Origin: Hymenobacter guriensis
Lineage (GTDB): Bacteria; Bacteroidota; Bacteroidia; Cytophagales; Hymenobacteraceae
Reading direction: 5' to 3'
Assembly (NCBI RefSeq): GCF_015773195.1
Contig: NZ_JADWYK010000001.1
Coordinates: forward strand, 310,001 to 374,000
DNA length: 64,000 bases
The position numbers and the translations under genes were made by a program. This document shows positions 52,350-61,604 of this stretch, piece by piece. The notes under the pieces were generated by a model, which was not told the DNA's origin, did no database searches, and saw only the letters and a list, made by a program, of their open reading frames with translations. Numbering within the stretch: the first letter of the stretch is position 1; each line of letters starts with the position of its first letter.

Positions 52350-52357
52350 TATTTTTG
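52350..52357 (+). promoter_or_regulatory. Putative -7 box TATTTTTG
   Basis: Exact TAnnTTTG match 41 bp before the proposed start at 52399. No clear -33 TTG at the usual spacing. Confidence 0.45.
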
Positions 52358-52398
52358 CGCCGCCGGGCGTGGGGCCGGGCAAGTAAAAGCACTGGGAA

Positions 52399-54567
52399 TT
52401 GCTGTTTCGCCGCGTGGGTTTTCGTTGGATTTTTTTAGGGCTGCTGCTCGTGGCCGGCGGGCTGCGGCCTTCGTGTGTGCGGGCCCAGGCCGGGGCGCCG
52501 CTGCTGCGGGAGCTGGTGTTGCGCACCGATACTGCCAGCTACCAGCTTAGCCGCCACGTGCTGGCCGTGAAGGGCGAGCCGCACCTGTACTTCACCTACC
52601 GCCGCGACGACGAAACGGCCGACCTGCTGGTATATCCGCAGCCCGATGTGCGCAAGCCGCTACGCCTCGTGCGCTCGGCCGACTTCCAGCTGCTCGACTC
52701 GCTCACGCTGGCCGCCGACGGCACGCACTACCGGGCCAAGCTGCGCTTTCGCGACCTGACAGCGGCCCAGTTTCTGCGTTTCACCTTCACGGCCCCTGCC
52801 GATACGGCGGGCCGCCCGCCCCTGTCGCAGACAGTGAATCTGCTGCCCGTCACGCGCACCACGCTGGAGTTCCGGCCCACCGACACGGAGCTGTTTGTGG
52901 GCGAGGAAAAGGTGTTTGACATTGGCAGCAACAACCCCAAAAACGTGCGCACCACCGGGGAGTGGACGCGCGGCCAGGATATCGACTACCGCCTCACCCA
53001 GGAAAAAGGCCAGCTGCGCCTGCACGTGCTGCCCAACAACGTGGGCACGCGCATCCTCACTGTGCGCCCTCAGACGGAGAAGCCGTTTCTTACCGACAAC
53101 AACCGCCGCCTGAGCTACGCGCTGCCGCCCATCCGGCAGGATTTCACGGTGAAAGCCTCGCGCCTGCGGTTTCTGAGCGTCGATAAAAAAGAAATTACGC
53201 TGGTAGAGGCCACCCGCCGCCAGGGCGTGGAGCTGATCCTGGACAACGGCCGCACGTTTGACCTGCGTCGCACTTACCGCATCGAAGACCAGGAGGAGCC
53301 CGGCGGGGAGCTGATTGCCGAGCTCTACATCCGCCAGTACCTCACCAACGACCGAGTGCTGTGCTGGCTGCGCGTGTATAACACCCACCGCCAAACCGAC
53401 AGCTACCTCTACATCAAGGAAAACGACCAGGCCAAGTACGTCACCAACTTCAATATCTCGCCCAAAACTACCATTACGGCCCTGAGCGTGCGGCACCGGG
53501 GCGGCGACTGGACCAACAATAACGCCGTGAACCCCGGCGAAACGGTAGACGTGCGCCTGGATGGGGAATCGTTGCAGCGGGCCCGGTTTCACTTCGAGGA
53601 CGTGCAGGTGGTGCCTTCCGATTCCAGCATCCGCTCCGATGCCTCCGTGGTGTACCGCGTGCAGATTCCGCTCACCAGCGACAAAAAGCGCATCAACATC
53701 TTCAACGCCGGTCAGCCGACGGGCTTTGCGCTGGCCGTGCGGGAGTTTCAGCGCCCCCACCCGCTCGATTTTGTGAGCATCACGTTTGGCGAGGCGCCGC
53801 GGCCCGTCACGCGCTTCAACGGCCCCATCCTCTACGACCGCACCATTTCGGACGTGGTGTTCAGCTTCAACGCCGGCGGCATCGATACCGAGCAGCAGCT
53901 CTACGGCAAGCAGTACCTTACTTTCGACATTCGCACCCAAAACAGCAAGGGCGAGCTGATTGAGATGCGCACCGTCGACAACGTGGTGGTGTGCCCCGAT
54001 GGCACGTCGGTGCGGGCCGCATTTTACCAGGACAAGCAGTGCCAGGTGGGCAACATCAGCCTCAACAACCTGCTATCCGCCCGCAAAACCCACGATCTGG
54101 ACGACTGGAGCACCATCATCATTACAGTGCGCCACACCCAGAGCCAGTACCAGGAGCCCGGCTTTTCGCAGAAGCTGGAGCTGGTGCTCAAGCGCAAGAT
54201 AAAGTTTGACATCGATGTGAGCTTTCCCGGCGGCCTGCTCACGCGCAAGCCCGGCGACACGGGCTTCGGCTCGTTTGGGGGCATTTCTCTGGCCATGCTG
54301 GGGCAGCTGAGTTTCTATCATCCCGAGAAAATCAACCGCCTGCGGCCGTATAAAGTAGGGGCCGGCTTCGTGGCCCTCAACGCCTTCAACCTGAACAGCA
54401 GCGACACCTCCGTGGAGCGCGACCTGGGCATTGTAATTCTGGGCTCGGTGTACCCCACGCGGCGGGAAGCCAAGCTGTCGTTTCCGCTGTACCTGGGCGG
54501 GGGGTGGCTGCTTTCGCGCGGCAAGCCCTTCTTCCTGTTGGGGCCGGGCATTGGGGTGCGGCTGTAA
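52399..54567 (+). CDS. Large hypothetical secreted protein
   Basis: A 722-residue protein beginning with a non-ATG codon: TTG at 52399, or GTG at 52414 (VGFRWIFLGLLLVAGGLRPS), both giving a signal peptide that ends near SCVRAQ. The rest is beta-rich without recognisable catalytic motifs: a repeated Ig-like or PDZ-free pattern (TGEWTRGQDIDYRLTQEKGQ, LYIKENDQAKYVTNFNIS). The last ~120 residues (GFGSFGGISLAMLGQLSFYH to GPGIGVRL) are Gly/aromatic-rich and look like an outer-membrane-associated barrel. I do not recognise the family. A terminator follows. Confidence 0.65.
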   Translation: MLFRRVGFRWIFLGLLLVAGGLRPSCVRAQAGAPLLRELVLRTDTASYQLSRHVLAVKGEPHLYFTYRRDDETADLLVYPQPDVRKPLRLVRSADFQLLDSLTLAADGTHYRAKLRFRDLTAAQFLRFTFTAPADTAGRPPLSQTVNLLPVTRTTLEFRPTDTELFVGEEKVFDIGSNNPKNVRTTGEWTRGQDIDYRLTQEKGQLRLHVLPNNVGTRILTVRPQTEKPFLTDNNRRLSYALPPIRQDFTVKASRLRFLSVDKKEITLVEATRRQGVELILDNGRTFDLRRTYRIEDQEEPGGELIAELYIRQYLTNDRVLCWLRVYNTHRQTDSYLYIKENDQAKYVTNFNISPKTTITALSVRHRGGDWTNNNAVNPGETVDVRLDGESLQRARFHFEDVQVVPSDSSIRSDASVVYRVQIPLTSDKKRINIFNAGQPTGFALAVREFQRPHPLDFVSITFGEAPRPVTRFNGPILYDRTISDVVFSFNAGGIDTEQQLYGKQYLTFDIRTQNSKGELIEMRTVDNVVVCPDGTSVRAAFYQDKQCQVGNISLNNLLSARKTHDLDDWSTIIITVRHTQSQYQEPGFSQKLELVLKRKIKFDIDVSFPGGLLTRKPGDTGFGSFGGISLAMLGQLSFYHPEKINRLRPYKVGAGFVALNAFNLNSSDTSVERDLGIVILGSVYPTRREAKLSFPLYLGGGWLLSRGKPFFLLGPGIGVRL

Positions 54568-54601
54568 GCCGGGCGTTATCCTTCGAAAGAAAACCGCGTT
54601 T

Positions 54602-54641
54602 AAAGCAAAAGCCTGCCCCGCACCGGACAGGCTTTTGCTTT
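54602..54641 (+). terminator. Terminator after the large hypothetical gene
   Basis: Perfect 14-bp stem (54602-54615 with 54628-54641, AAAGCAAAAGCCTG) and a 12-base loop. Confidence 0.75.
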
Positions 54642-54658
54642 CCCTATAACCGTTGCGT

Positions 54659-55450
54659 ATGTCCGCTACCGAATCGGCGCCGGTTTCCCTGCAGCCGGAA
54701 GCTTCCTCCAGTCGCCTGCCGTTGTATGTTTCCCTGGGTTTGGTGGCCGCGCTGGTGGGCTGCTACTTTCTGTGGCCCGCTTTCCACGACGCCGTGCGCG
54801 AGGCATTCACCATCCTGACCAGCGGCGACAAGCCCCGTATTGCGGCCTGGGTAAAGCAGTTTGGGTTCTGGGGGCCGGTGCTGGTGGTGCTGGCCATGGT
54901 GGCGCAGATGTTCCTGGTCGTCATCAACAACGTGCTGCTGATTCTGGTGGCTATTCTGGCCTACGGGCCGTGGTGGGGCTCGTTGCTGGCCTGGGTGTCG
55001 GTGCTGACGGCTTCCTCGGTGGGTTACTTTCTGGGCCGGGGGCTGGGCGGGGCCTTCGTGGCGAAAATCCTGGGCCACAAAAACGCGCAGAAGGTGGAAG
55101 AGCAGATTGGCCGCTATGGCATTGGGGCCGTGTTTATTGCCCGGCTCACCCCGGTTATTTCCAACGATGCCATCAGCTTTGTGGCGGGGTTGGGCCGGCT
55201 GGGCTACCTCAAGTTCATTTCAGCCACGGCCGTAGGTATCCTGCCGCTTATCGGGCTGCTGGCTTACCTGGGCGAAGATACCGGGCGCCTGAAATCGGGG
55301 CTGCTGTGGGTTTCGGGCATCAGTCTGCTGCTCTTTGCGGGCTACATATTCTGGGACAAGCGCCGCAACCCGCAAGCCGCCCAAAAGCCCGACGACGGAC
55401 GCCCCCACCCCGCCGGGCCTCTCCCCCGCCACACGCCGCTACGGCGCTGA
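54659..55450 (+). CDS. VTT-domain (TVP38/DedA-like) membrane protein
   Basis: A 263-residue inner-membrane protein with about six hydrophobic segments and the VTT core: LLILVAILAYGPWWGSLLAW, SSVGYFLGRGLGGAFVAKIL, then ARLTPVISNDAISFVAGLGR and LGYLKFISATAVGILP. The R-x-x-P and N-x4-F-x-A-G residues are the conserved family positions. Relatives take part in lipid scrambling and membrane homeostasis. The C-terminus is a short Pro/His-rich cytoplasmic tail. The ATG at 54659 follows the terminator by 17 bp. Confidence 0.88.
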   Translation: MSATESAPVSLQPEASSSRLPLYVSLGLVAALVGCYFLWPAFHDAVREAFTILTSGDKPRIAAWVKQFGFWGPVLVVLAMVAQMFLVVINNVLLILVAILAYGPWWGSLLAWVSVLTASSVGYFLGRGLGGAFVAKILGHKNAQKVEEQIGRYGIGAVFIARLTPVISNDAISFVAGLGRLGYLKFISATAVGILPLIGLLAYLGEDTGRLKSGLLWVSGISLLLFAGYIFWDKRRNPQAAQKPDDGRPHPAGPLPRHTPLRR

Positions 55451-55465
55451 ATGGCAGAATGGTTC

Positions 55466-55519
55466 AATGGTTGGCTGGCTGAATCGTTGACTTAGCAGCC
55501 ATTCAACCAGCCAACCATT
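55466..55519. terminator. 19-bp inverted repeat between convergent genes
   Basis: AATGGTTGGCTGGCTGAAT (55466-55484) is matched at 18 of 19 positions by the reverse complement of 55501-55519. It lies between the VTT-domain gene (plus) and the M4 peptidase gene (minus). The preceding ATGGCAGAATGGTT (55451-55464) is shared with the palindrome at 20814-20892. Confidence 0.6.
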
Positions 55520-55550
55520 CAGCTTTTCAACAAGCGGGCCTTTCTGCACC

Positions 55551-58500
55551 TTATTCCTTTACAATCATACGAGTAGAGGTGCGTTTGCCGTCGGCGGCGC
55601 GCAGCACGTAGGAGCCCGCGGCCAGCCCCTGCAGGCTGACGGTAGCACGACGTCCCGGCCCTACCTGGGTGGTACGCACGATGCGGCCCAGCAAATCGTA
55701 GAGCGTGGCAGTAGCGGCGGCATCAGCCGTGATGGTCAGCTCATGCCGGGCCGGGTTGGGATAGGCCGAAAAGCCGGGCAACGGAGCAGCTTCCTCACGG
55801 TTGGCCAGCACGCGGGAACCCTGCGCAAACCATACGCCCCACCGGGCCTGGTCTATCAGCCCCTGCGCTTCGCCCGCCGCTTTCACCTTGCTGGCATCCA
55901 GGGGTGCGTAAGCCAGGATTTCTTTGCCTTCCAACGATTGGGCCGTGAATAGGAGCTTGTCATCCAGCTTGCTGAAGCAGGGCGTACCGGCTACCTCGCT
56001 GTTGGAGAAAACGATGCTGCCGTCGCCGGTTTCCAGGTTCAGGGCCATAATAGAGAAAGGCGTGTCGCCGCCGTCGGCATCCAGCACGTCGAAAGCCATG
56101 ATGTAGGGGGAGTTTTTTGCCAGCACCGGGTTGCCAATGCTCAGGCCGGCGGGCAGGCTCTGCACCAGCTTCTCGATCTGGCCGGTGCCCCAGGTCTTCT
56201 TCTTGTTGTCCCACACGTGCAGGAAACCAATATCCCAGAAGTCGATTTCGCCGCCCGAGGCATTGGGAATCACGTTGTAGGAATCGTACACCACAAACTG
56301 GCCCGAGAAGTCCCACTCCAGCGCGTCGGCGTAGCGCACTCCGGTGCCCTTCACCCCACTGGAGTTGGTGGGGTTGTAGAGCATAAAGCGGGCAGCTTTG
56401 CTTTTGGCCAGATCGAAGACGTAGATGGAGGTGTCCTGGTCGATGGTCACGGCGGCCAGCTTGGTGCCGTCCTTGGAAATGGCCACGTTGTGCCAGATTG
56501 GGTCACTTTGCACTATCGATTCGCTGATGGTGCTGCCCAGCTGCAGGGCGCGCAGCTTGTGGTCCCCATCCACGAACACCGCCACCGTGCCTTTGTCGTT
56601 GATACTGGGCCGCGAAAGCACCTCAGTGTTCGTCAGGCGCGCGAAGTCACTGGCGTCGGTTTTGGCCAGATACAAGCTTCCCTGCACGCTGGCATCGGTG
56701 TTGAGCAGCAAAATGTAGTCCTGGCCGGGGTTGGCGGGCTGGTCTTTGGTGGTGTTTGTGGGCGCGCTGCCCACAATGCCCACCGCGTCGAAGGCAGCTT
56801 TGGCAGCCGTCACCTCCGGTGAGCTGGCTTTGTACAAATCCGTAGCGGCCTGAATGACGCCCAGGCGCAGATCCAGAAACTGCGAGGAGCGGGTGAGGTA
56901 GGTGTTGAGGGCACGGTACCACACTTTCTCGGCGTGCTCCCGACCGATGGCCGTAGCAAATTTGTAGAAGGCCCAGTTGGGAATGCCGCTGTTGATGTGC
57001 ACACCTCCGTTGTCTTCGGTGCCAGTATACAGCTCGGCCATGGTGCGGGGCTGGTAGCCGCGGCTGTTGAGGTTGGTGCCGCCGTTGTGCGGGTCCTGCA
57101 ACGAGCGGAGCGCCCCACTTGGGAACATGGATTTCAGCACCACGTCCTCCCCTATCGTCCAGTCGTCGCGGTCCATCATGGCCCCGAACACGTCGGCCAT
57201 GCTTTCGTTGAGGGCACCGCTCTGGCCTTTGTATTCGAGGTTGGCCGTGCTTTGCACTACGCCGTGGGTCATTTCGTGGCCCGCCACATCGAGGCCGCCC
57301 GAGAGGCTCCTGAAACCGACGTTGCCCTCGCCGTAGGCAATGAGCTTGCCGTTCCAGAAGGCGTTGTCCATGCCGCTGCCATCTTCCTCAGCCAGGCGCA
57401 CGATGGACAGAATGGTTCCGCCGTTGCCGTCGATGGCGTTGCGGCCGTGGGTGGTGCGGTAGTAGGTGCAGGCCACGCTGGCGTTGTAATGCGCCGATAC
57501 GGCGGCTTTCAGCGCCCAGACGTTGTTGCTGTTGGCTACGTGCGTGAGGTTGAGCTTAGCCGGAGCCGAGTTGTTGGCGTCCAGCGTAAGCAGCGCCCCG
57601 GCCGGGTCGTCAGGCATCGTCGATTTGCCTAGGTTGAACATGGGCTGCGTGCCGTCGAGCATGTAGTAGCCCGAGCCCACCTGGTAGGTATTGATGGTGC
57701 GCGTTACCCCGTTCAGGTCCTGGGCTTTGGCCGTGCGGGGGCCATCCGCCGCGCACGACGACTCGTATTGCTCCAGCACCCGCCCGGAACCAGCATCCAC
57801 GAATGACTCCCATTGCTCCTTAAAGGAAGGCCGTGTGGTGATGTGCCAGGCCAGCACCGGTGGCGCCTGTGGCGTGGTGTGGTACACAATCAGCTCCTTG
57901 GCAGGTCCAGCGTAGTCCAGCAGCCTGCGAGCTGCTTCCGACAGCCCGGTTACGCGGGTTTTGGCGCGCAGGGCCGCTTCGGCAGTGCCCGCAGCTACCT
58001 CGCCCGATAAAGCTGGCGTTACGATTTTCAGCTTTGCCGGCGAGGCAAAATAGCGGCCGCTGAACAGCTGCGGCTGGCCGGCCGCGTTGGTGTGTACTAT
58101 TACTTCGCTGCCATAAACCGGCAGGCCCTGCCAGCGCTGCTGCAGGCGCACATGGGTCTGGCCCAGTTCGTCGCGCACCATGCCGCGCACTACAAACTCC
58201 TGCCGGGGCTCCTGCACGCGCAGCTCGGCGCGCAGGCTCTGCAAAAACTCCAGACTGGCGGCGGCCGGGGCCAGCGGGGCCACACTCCGGCGCTGGCTGC
58301 TGCCCGTTACCTGAATAAACAGCGGCAACCCCGTGTCAGGAGCCCGCAGAACCTGTGCCGCACTGAGGCTGCTACCAGGGGCGCCCGTGCGTGGCAGCGC
58401 CTGAAGGCGGGCCGCCGGACGGGGGCCATCGGCTGCCAGCAGTTGAGTGGCAGCAGCGGGCTTAATTACGTCGGTGGCGGGCCTGGTTCGGCCGGCTGAA

Positions 58501-58604
58501 GTGGGGCGCGGAGCTTTGAAAGTGGGTTTGTTGGTTTGACCCAGGGCGGCGCTGGTAATGCCAAGCGCTGCCAAGGCGGCGAGCAACGGTACGGAGTGTT
58601 TCAT
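55551..58604 (-). CDS. M4 (thermolysin-like) metallopeptidase with T9SS tail
   Basis: A 1017-residue pre-pro-peptidase: signal peptide (LLAALAALGITSAALG), FTP/M4 propeptide (~90-290), catalytic domain (~310-645) with the zinc motif HEMTH (~441-445, in DVAGHEMTHGVVQS) and NESMADVFGAMMD (third ligand Glu, ~465), plus GGVHINSGIPNWAFYKFATA. A WD/beta-propeller-like or other beta-rich region (~660-935) follows, and the type A sorting domain (FSAYPNPARHELTITAD, LLGRIVRTTQVG, LAAGSYVLRAAD, ending RMIVKE). It is exported through T9SS and likely degrades extracellular protein. Confidence 0.94.
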   Translation of the reverse strand: MKHSVPLLAALAALGITSAALGQTNKPTFKAPRPTSAGRTRPATDVIKPAAATQLLAADGPRPAARLQALPRTGAPGSSLSAAQVLRAPDTGLPLFIQVTGSSQRRSVAPLAPAAASLEFLQSLRAELRVQEPRQEFVVRGMVRDELGQTHVRLQQRWQGLPVYGSEVIVHTNAAGQPQLFSGRYFASPAKLKIVTPALSGEVAAGTAEAALRAKTRVTGLSEAARRLLDYAGPAKELIVYHTTPQAPPVLAWHITTRPSFKEQWESFVDAGSGRVLEQYESSCAADGPRTAKAQDLNGVTRTINTYQVGSGYYMLDGTQPMFNLGKSTMPDDPAGALLTLDANNSAPAKLNLTHVANSNNVWALKAAVSAHYNASVACTYYRTTHGRNAIDGNGGTILSIVRLAEEDGSGMDNAFWNGKLIAYGEGNVGFRSLSGGLDVAGHEMTHGVVQSTANLEYKGQSGALNESMADVFGAMMDRDDWTIGEDVVLKSMFPSGALRSLQDPHNGGTNLNSRGYQPRTMAELYTGTEDNGGVHINSGIPNWAFYKFATAIGREHAEKVWYRALNTYLTRSSQFLDLRLGVIQAATDLYKASSPEVTAAKAAFDAVGIVGSAPTNTTKDQPANPGQDYILLLNTDASVQGSLYLAKTDASDFARLTNTEVLSRPSINDKGTVAVFVDGDHKLRALQLGSTISESIVQSDPIWHNVAISKDGTKLAAVTIDQDTSIYVFDLAKSKAARFMLYNPTNSSGVKGTGVRYADALEWDFSGQFVVYDSYNVIPNASGGEIDFWDIGFLHVWDNKKKTWGTGQIEKLVQSLPAGLSIGNPVLAKNSPYIMAFDVLDADGGDTPFSIMALNLETGDGSIVFSNSEVAGTPCFSKLDDKLLFTAQSLEGKEILAYAPLDASKVKAAGEAQGLIDQARWGVWFAQGSRVLANREEAAPLPGFSAYPNPARHELTITADAAATATLYDLLGRIVRTTQVGPGRRATVSLQGLAAGSYVLRAADGKRTSTRMIVKE

Positions 58605-58736
58605 AGCTGTGAAGTGCAGAAGCGGCGTTCAAAATTGCTTCAACAAAATTCAGCTACTTCATCAGACAGTACAATCACATATAGATGTGAGCCAGCAACT
58701 TGCCACTTCCGGGTTGCTGGAAGTTACACTGGCAAA

Positions 58737-58772
58737 CCAAAAAAAGGCTCCTCAAAAGGAGCCTTTTTTTGG
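58737..58772 (-). terminator. Terminator after PAS gene
   Basis: Perfect 15-bp stem (58737-58751 with 58758-58772) with A7/T7 in the arms, 15 bp beyond the PAS-gene stop on the minus strand. Confidence 0.88.
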
Positions 58773-58787
58773 TTTACTATCACCCCA

Positions 58788-59657
58788 TTACTCACCCAGA
58801 CGGCGCTTCAGCTCGCGGATCTGATGCTCCAGTTCAAGCGTGCGGAAGGTTATCTTGGCTTCCAGGTCGCTGTACGACCGTTCCAGCTGCTCCTGTAGCT
58901 GCTTTTGCTCGTTTACATCGGTGCAGGTACCAAACCACTGGGTTATTTGTCCCTGCTCGTTGCGAATGGGCTTGGCCAGCCCCAGGAACCACCGATACTG
59001 CCCATTCAGGCCTTTGAAGCGGTACTCAATCTCGTAGTCTTCGCCTGTAGCCAGGCAATGGCTCCACACCTGCCGGGCGCGGGCCTGGTCGTCGGGGTGC
59101 AGCAGGTTGTTCCACATTTCCTTGCCCTGGCTTTGCTCCACGGTGTAGCCGGTGTAGTCGATCCAGCGCTGGTTGAAAAACGTGTGAAAGCCCGCCGGAT
59201 CCGTCAGCCACACCATCTGCGGAATAAACTCGATGACCGTCTGGTACTGCTGGGCCTGCTGGCGGATGTGGGTGATATCGGTGATGGTGCCCACAAACCG
59301 CACGGCTTTGGTGCGGGCCTCATCAAAAATGGCCTGGCCGGTAGCCCGTAGCCAGCGCACCTGGCCACCATCTTCCAGCCCTACCGTGCGGTACTCAATA
59401 TCGTACTGACCACGGCCAGCGGGGTCCAATGCCTTCTGCACCACGGCATCGGTGGCGGCACGGTCGTCGGGGTGGAGGCCGGCCAGAAACCGGTTGTAGT
59501 CGATGGGCGCGTCGGCGGGCAGCCCGAACAGCTCTTTGCAGCGTGCCGACCATTGCAGGTCGCCGGTCAGGGGGTTGAAGTCCCAGGTGCCCACGCCGGC
59601 CGCTTCCACGGCAGTTTGCAGGCGTTCAAAGTTGGAGGAAGCAAGTAAATCAGACAT
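58788..59657 (-). CDS. Double-PAS signalling protein without output domain
   Basis: A 289-residue cytoplasmic protein with two PAS/PAC units: the first ~10-130 (AGVGTWDFNPLTGDLQWSAR, LHPDDRA, VRFVGTITDITHIR) and the second ~135-258 (IPQMVWLTDPAGFHTFFNQR, LHPDDQARARQVWSHCLATG, TQWFGTCTDVNEQKQLQ). A C-terminal coiled coil (SYSDLEAKITFRTLELEHQI) follows, and the protein stops where a histidine-kinase dimerisation domain would normally begin. A terminator follows directly, with no kinase remnant downstream. It may be a sensor that works by contact with a separate kinase. Confidence 0.88.
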   Translation of the reverse strand: MSDLLASSNFERLQTAVEAAGVGTWDFNPLTGDLQWSARCKELFGLPADAPIDYNRFLAGLHPDDRAATDAVVQKALDPAGRGQYDIEYRTVGLEDGGQVRWLRATGQAIFDEARTKAVRFVGTITDITHIRQQAQQYQTVIEFIPQMVWLTDPAGFHTFFNQRWIDYTGYTVEQSQGKEMWNNLLHPDDQARARQVWSHCLATGEDYEIEYRFKGLNGQYRWFLGLAKPIRNEQGQITQWFGTCTDVNEQKQLQEQLERSYSDLEAKITFRTLELEHQIRELKRRLGE

Positions 59658-59683
59658 AGCGCAAAGGCAGAGAGCAGGCGGGC

Positions 59684-60043
59684 TTAGGGCTGGGTGAGCT
59701 GGACTTCCATGCCCGAGAGGAAGTACAGGTTAAGCTGACTGTAGAGGCCATCGGCGGAGCGCCGCAGACGAGTAATGAGGGCGCGGGTGGTTTCCTGCGC
59801 TACTTCAATTTCCAGGTAGGGGCGCTGCATCAGCTCGTCACGCTGTACCGACCAGGAGCCGCCCTCGGTATGCTGAGTGGCTTCGAGCTGCAGCTCACCC
59901 GGCAGCAGGCGCACGCGCGTGGCCTGGGCCAGCGTACTGGTGGGGTCCGTACGATTCAGCACCCGATCTGCCACGCGCCAATCCCCGTTGAGGTATTCCT
60001 CCGGCAGCTGCTGCAGGTTGACGTCGAAAAGCAAATCAGTCAT
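59684..60043 (-). CDS. Hypothetical protein upstream of PAS gene
   Basis: A 119-residue soluble protein without signal or helix (MTDLLFDVNLQQLPEEYLNG to GMEVQLTQP), mostly beta-type in pattern with charged turns. Not recognised. It ends 26 bp before the PAS gene on the same strand, so the two probably form an operon and may act together. Confidence 0.55.
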   Translation of the reverse strand: MTDLLFDVNLQQLPEEYLNGDWRVADRVLNRTDPTSTLAQATRVRLLPGELQLEATQHTEGGSWSVQRDELMQRPYLEIEVAQETTRALITRLRRSADGLYSQLNLYFLSGMEVQLTQP

Positions 60044-60131
60044 AGAAGAGGATAGTGGTTTGCCGTCCTGCGGCTCCCACGAAAGTATAGAGGAGCTGAT
60101 CAGAAGCCCAACCGCTCCTGCTTCAGCAAAG

Positions 60132-61259
60132 TCAAGGAATCAAAACCCGGCGGGCTGCAAAAAGTTCAGGGCTTTGTACCCGAATACTGTAAATCCCCGC
60201 AGCCAGAGGCCGTTGCAGAATCCAGGTGTAGCCCTGCCGCAGCTGCTGACCAGTAGCGGTGACCTGGGCGCACACCCGCCCTAACATGTCCGTCAGCTGT
60301 ACCACACACTCGCCCGGCGCCGCCCCAACGCGGATGGTAAATTGGTTGGCCTTGGCTTCGTAGACTTCCAAGCGCAGTTCCTGTACAACAGAAGCTCCAG
60401 TAGCCGTTACACTACCCGGCCCGGCTGGCAAGCTCACGTACAGCTGCCCCAGCTCGGTGAGCTGCCCGTAGTCGCCGAGGAGGTTGATATTGGAAATTTC
60501 GCCGTTGCGGCCCGAAAACCATGCGTAGCGGGCTACGCCCGGCTCATTTTCCAGGTAGTTTACGGCCGCCTTCATATAGTCCTTCTGCTTAGCCAGGGTG
60601 ATTTGTGCGTGGGGCAGGTCGCCGCAGGCAAACTCAGTGAGCCAGATTGGTTTATCGTACTTTTTAAAGCGGCCGATATACCACTGCAGCGCCCCTAAGT
60701 CGCAGGCGTACCAGTGCACGGCAATGTAATCGACCTTGCAGGTAGGGCAGGCCGCGAAAAACGCATCGAGGTAGTCGACGGGGTCCGTAAACTTCTGGCC
60801 GTTTTCGGTTACACAGTCGCCGCAGTAATTCACGGCGGGCGAGGCTAGTTTCAATCCCCGCTGCCGGGCGGTTTGCTCCAACTCCTTCCAACGGGCCGCC
60901 GCTACGGTGGGCGGTATATTGGCCTGGGTCAGGAAGTTAGGCTCGTTGAAGCCTAACAGGGTTTTGGTGTCGTACGGCAGCGTAAAAACCAGATCATTGG
61001 CCTTGGGCGTGCCACCCCATACCATGGGCACAAACTCCACCCCGGCGCTGCGGTACATATCCTTTACGGCATTTTCGGGCGTGGGCGCCCAGTTGTACCA
61101 CCAGCTGATGCCCGGTGCCAGAACCCGCAGATCGGCGGCGGTATGCTGGCCGTAGGCCAGGCCGCGCTTCGGGCTTTTCGCGGTTTGGGCATAGGTCGGG
61201 GCACTCATTCCCCCAACGGCCAGCAGCAGCCACAGCAGGTAATAGCGAATAGATAGCAT
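60132..61259 (-). CDS. GH128-like glycoside hydrolase with T9SS tail
   Basis: A 375-residue secreted enzyme: signal peptide (YLLWLLLAVGGMSAPTYA), a TIM-barrel catalytic domain of the Asl1/GH128 type (KRGLAYGQHTAADLRVLAPG, SWWYNWAPTP) with the likely acid/base Glu106 in LLGFNEPNF and nucleophile Glu209 in PIWLTEFACGD, then a short C-terminal sorting-like region (LRLEVYEAKANQFTIRVG, LTDMLGRVCAQVTATG, LAAGIYSIRVQS, RRVLIP). GH128 enzymes cut beta-1,3-glucan. The usual YPNP of the sorting domain is replaced by VYEAK, so the T9SS signal is a weaker match than in the other cargo genes. Confidence 0.85.
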   Translation of the reverse strand: MLSIRYYLLWLLLAVGGMSAPTYAQTAKSPKRGLAYGQHTAADLRVLAPGISWWYNWAPTPENAVKDMYRSAGVEFVPMVWGGTPKANDLVFTLPYDTKTLLGFNEPNFLTQANIPPTVAAARWKELEQTARQRGLKLASPAVNYCGDCVTENGQKFTDPVDYLDAFFAACPTCKVDYIAVHWYACDLGALQWYIGRFKKYDKPIWLTEFACGDLPHAQITLAKQKDYMKAAVNYLENEPGVARYAWFSGRNGEISNINLLGDYGQLTELGQLYVSLPAGPGSVTATGASVVQELRLEVYEAKANQFTIRVGAAPGECVVQLTDMLGRVCAQVTATGQQLRQGYTWILQRPLAAGIYSIRVQSPELFAARRVLIP

Positions 61260-61604
61260 GACAGGCTTGCGCTGTTTGATTCACGTACTGCAGGGGCCCG
61301 ACGAAGGTACGTAAAGGCCGCTTACCGCTGCTTGGCTCGGCCATCAACGCCCCATTCAGCTGCGGCAACCGAAAGCCACGAAGACGCCGGAAGTTGGTCA
61401 GCACGGCACAGAGCTCAGAGCTATAGCAGTGGCGGCCAGCATGGGCAAGAGCAGGATACCGAACATTGGGTATAACAACTCCGCCGCTTCCGGAATGCCC
61501 AGAGGCACCGGGAGCCAAACCATTTGGCTGGGAATGAATTCAGGGTTTTGCCATTGCCTGAAGCAGATTCAGGTAACGGCAAACTCCGCCCCTACACCGC
61601 AGGG
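61260..61604. other. 345-bp intergenic region
   Basis: Between the GH128-like gene start and the end of the SRAP gene (both minus). It holds the promoter-like box at 61302-61309. A 41-codon hydrophobic frame on the minus strand (61523-61398, starting MVWLPVPLGIPEAAELLYPM) could be a tiny membrane peptide, but it has no supporting context. Nothing else was seen. Confidence 0.4.
61302..61309 (-). promoter_or_regulatory. Putative -7 box TACCTTCG (minus)
   Basis: One base off TAnnTTTG on the reverse strand, 42 bp upstream of the GH128-like ATG. Confidence 0.3.

Noticed and set aside
52399..54567. Assignment as T9SS plug protein (DUF5103)
   Set aside because: The protein is much longer and the family's characteristic motifs were not found.
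61398..61523. 41-codon hydrophobic frame on the minus strand
   Set aside because: Could be a membrane peptide, but it has no coupling, promoter box or family support; noted only in the gap entry.
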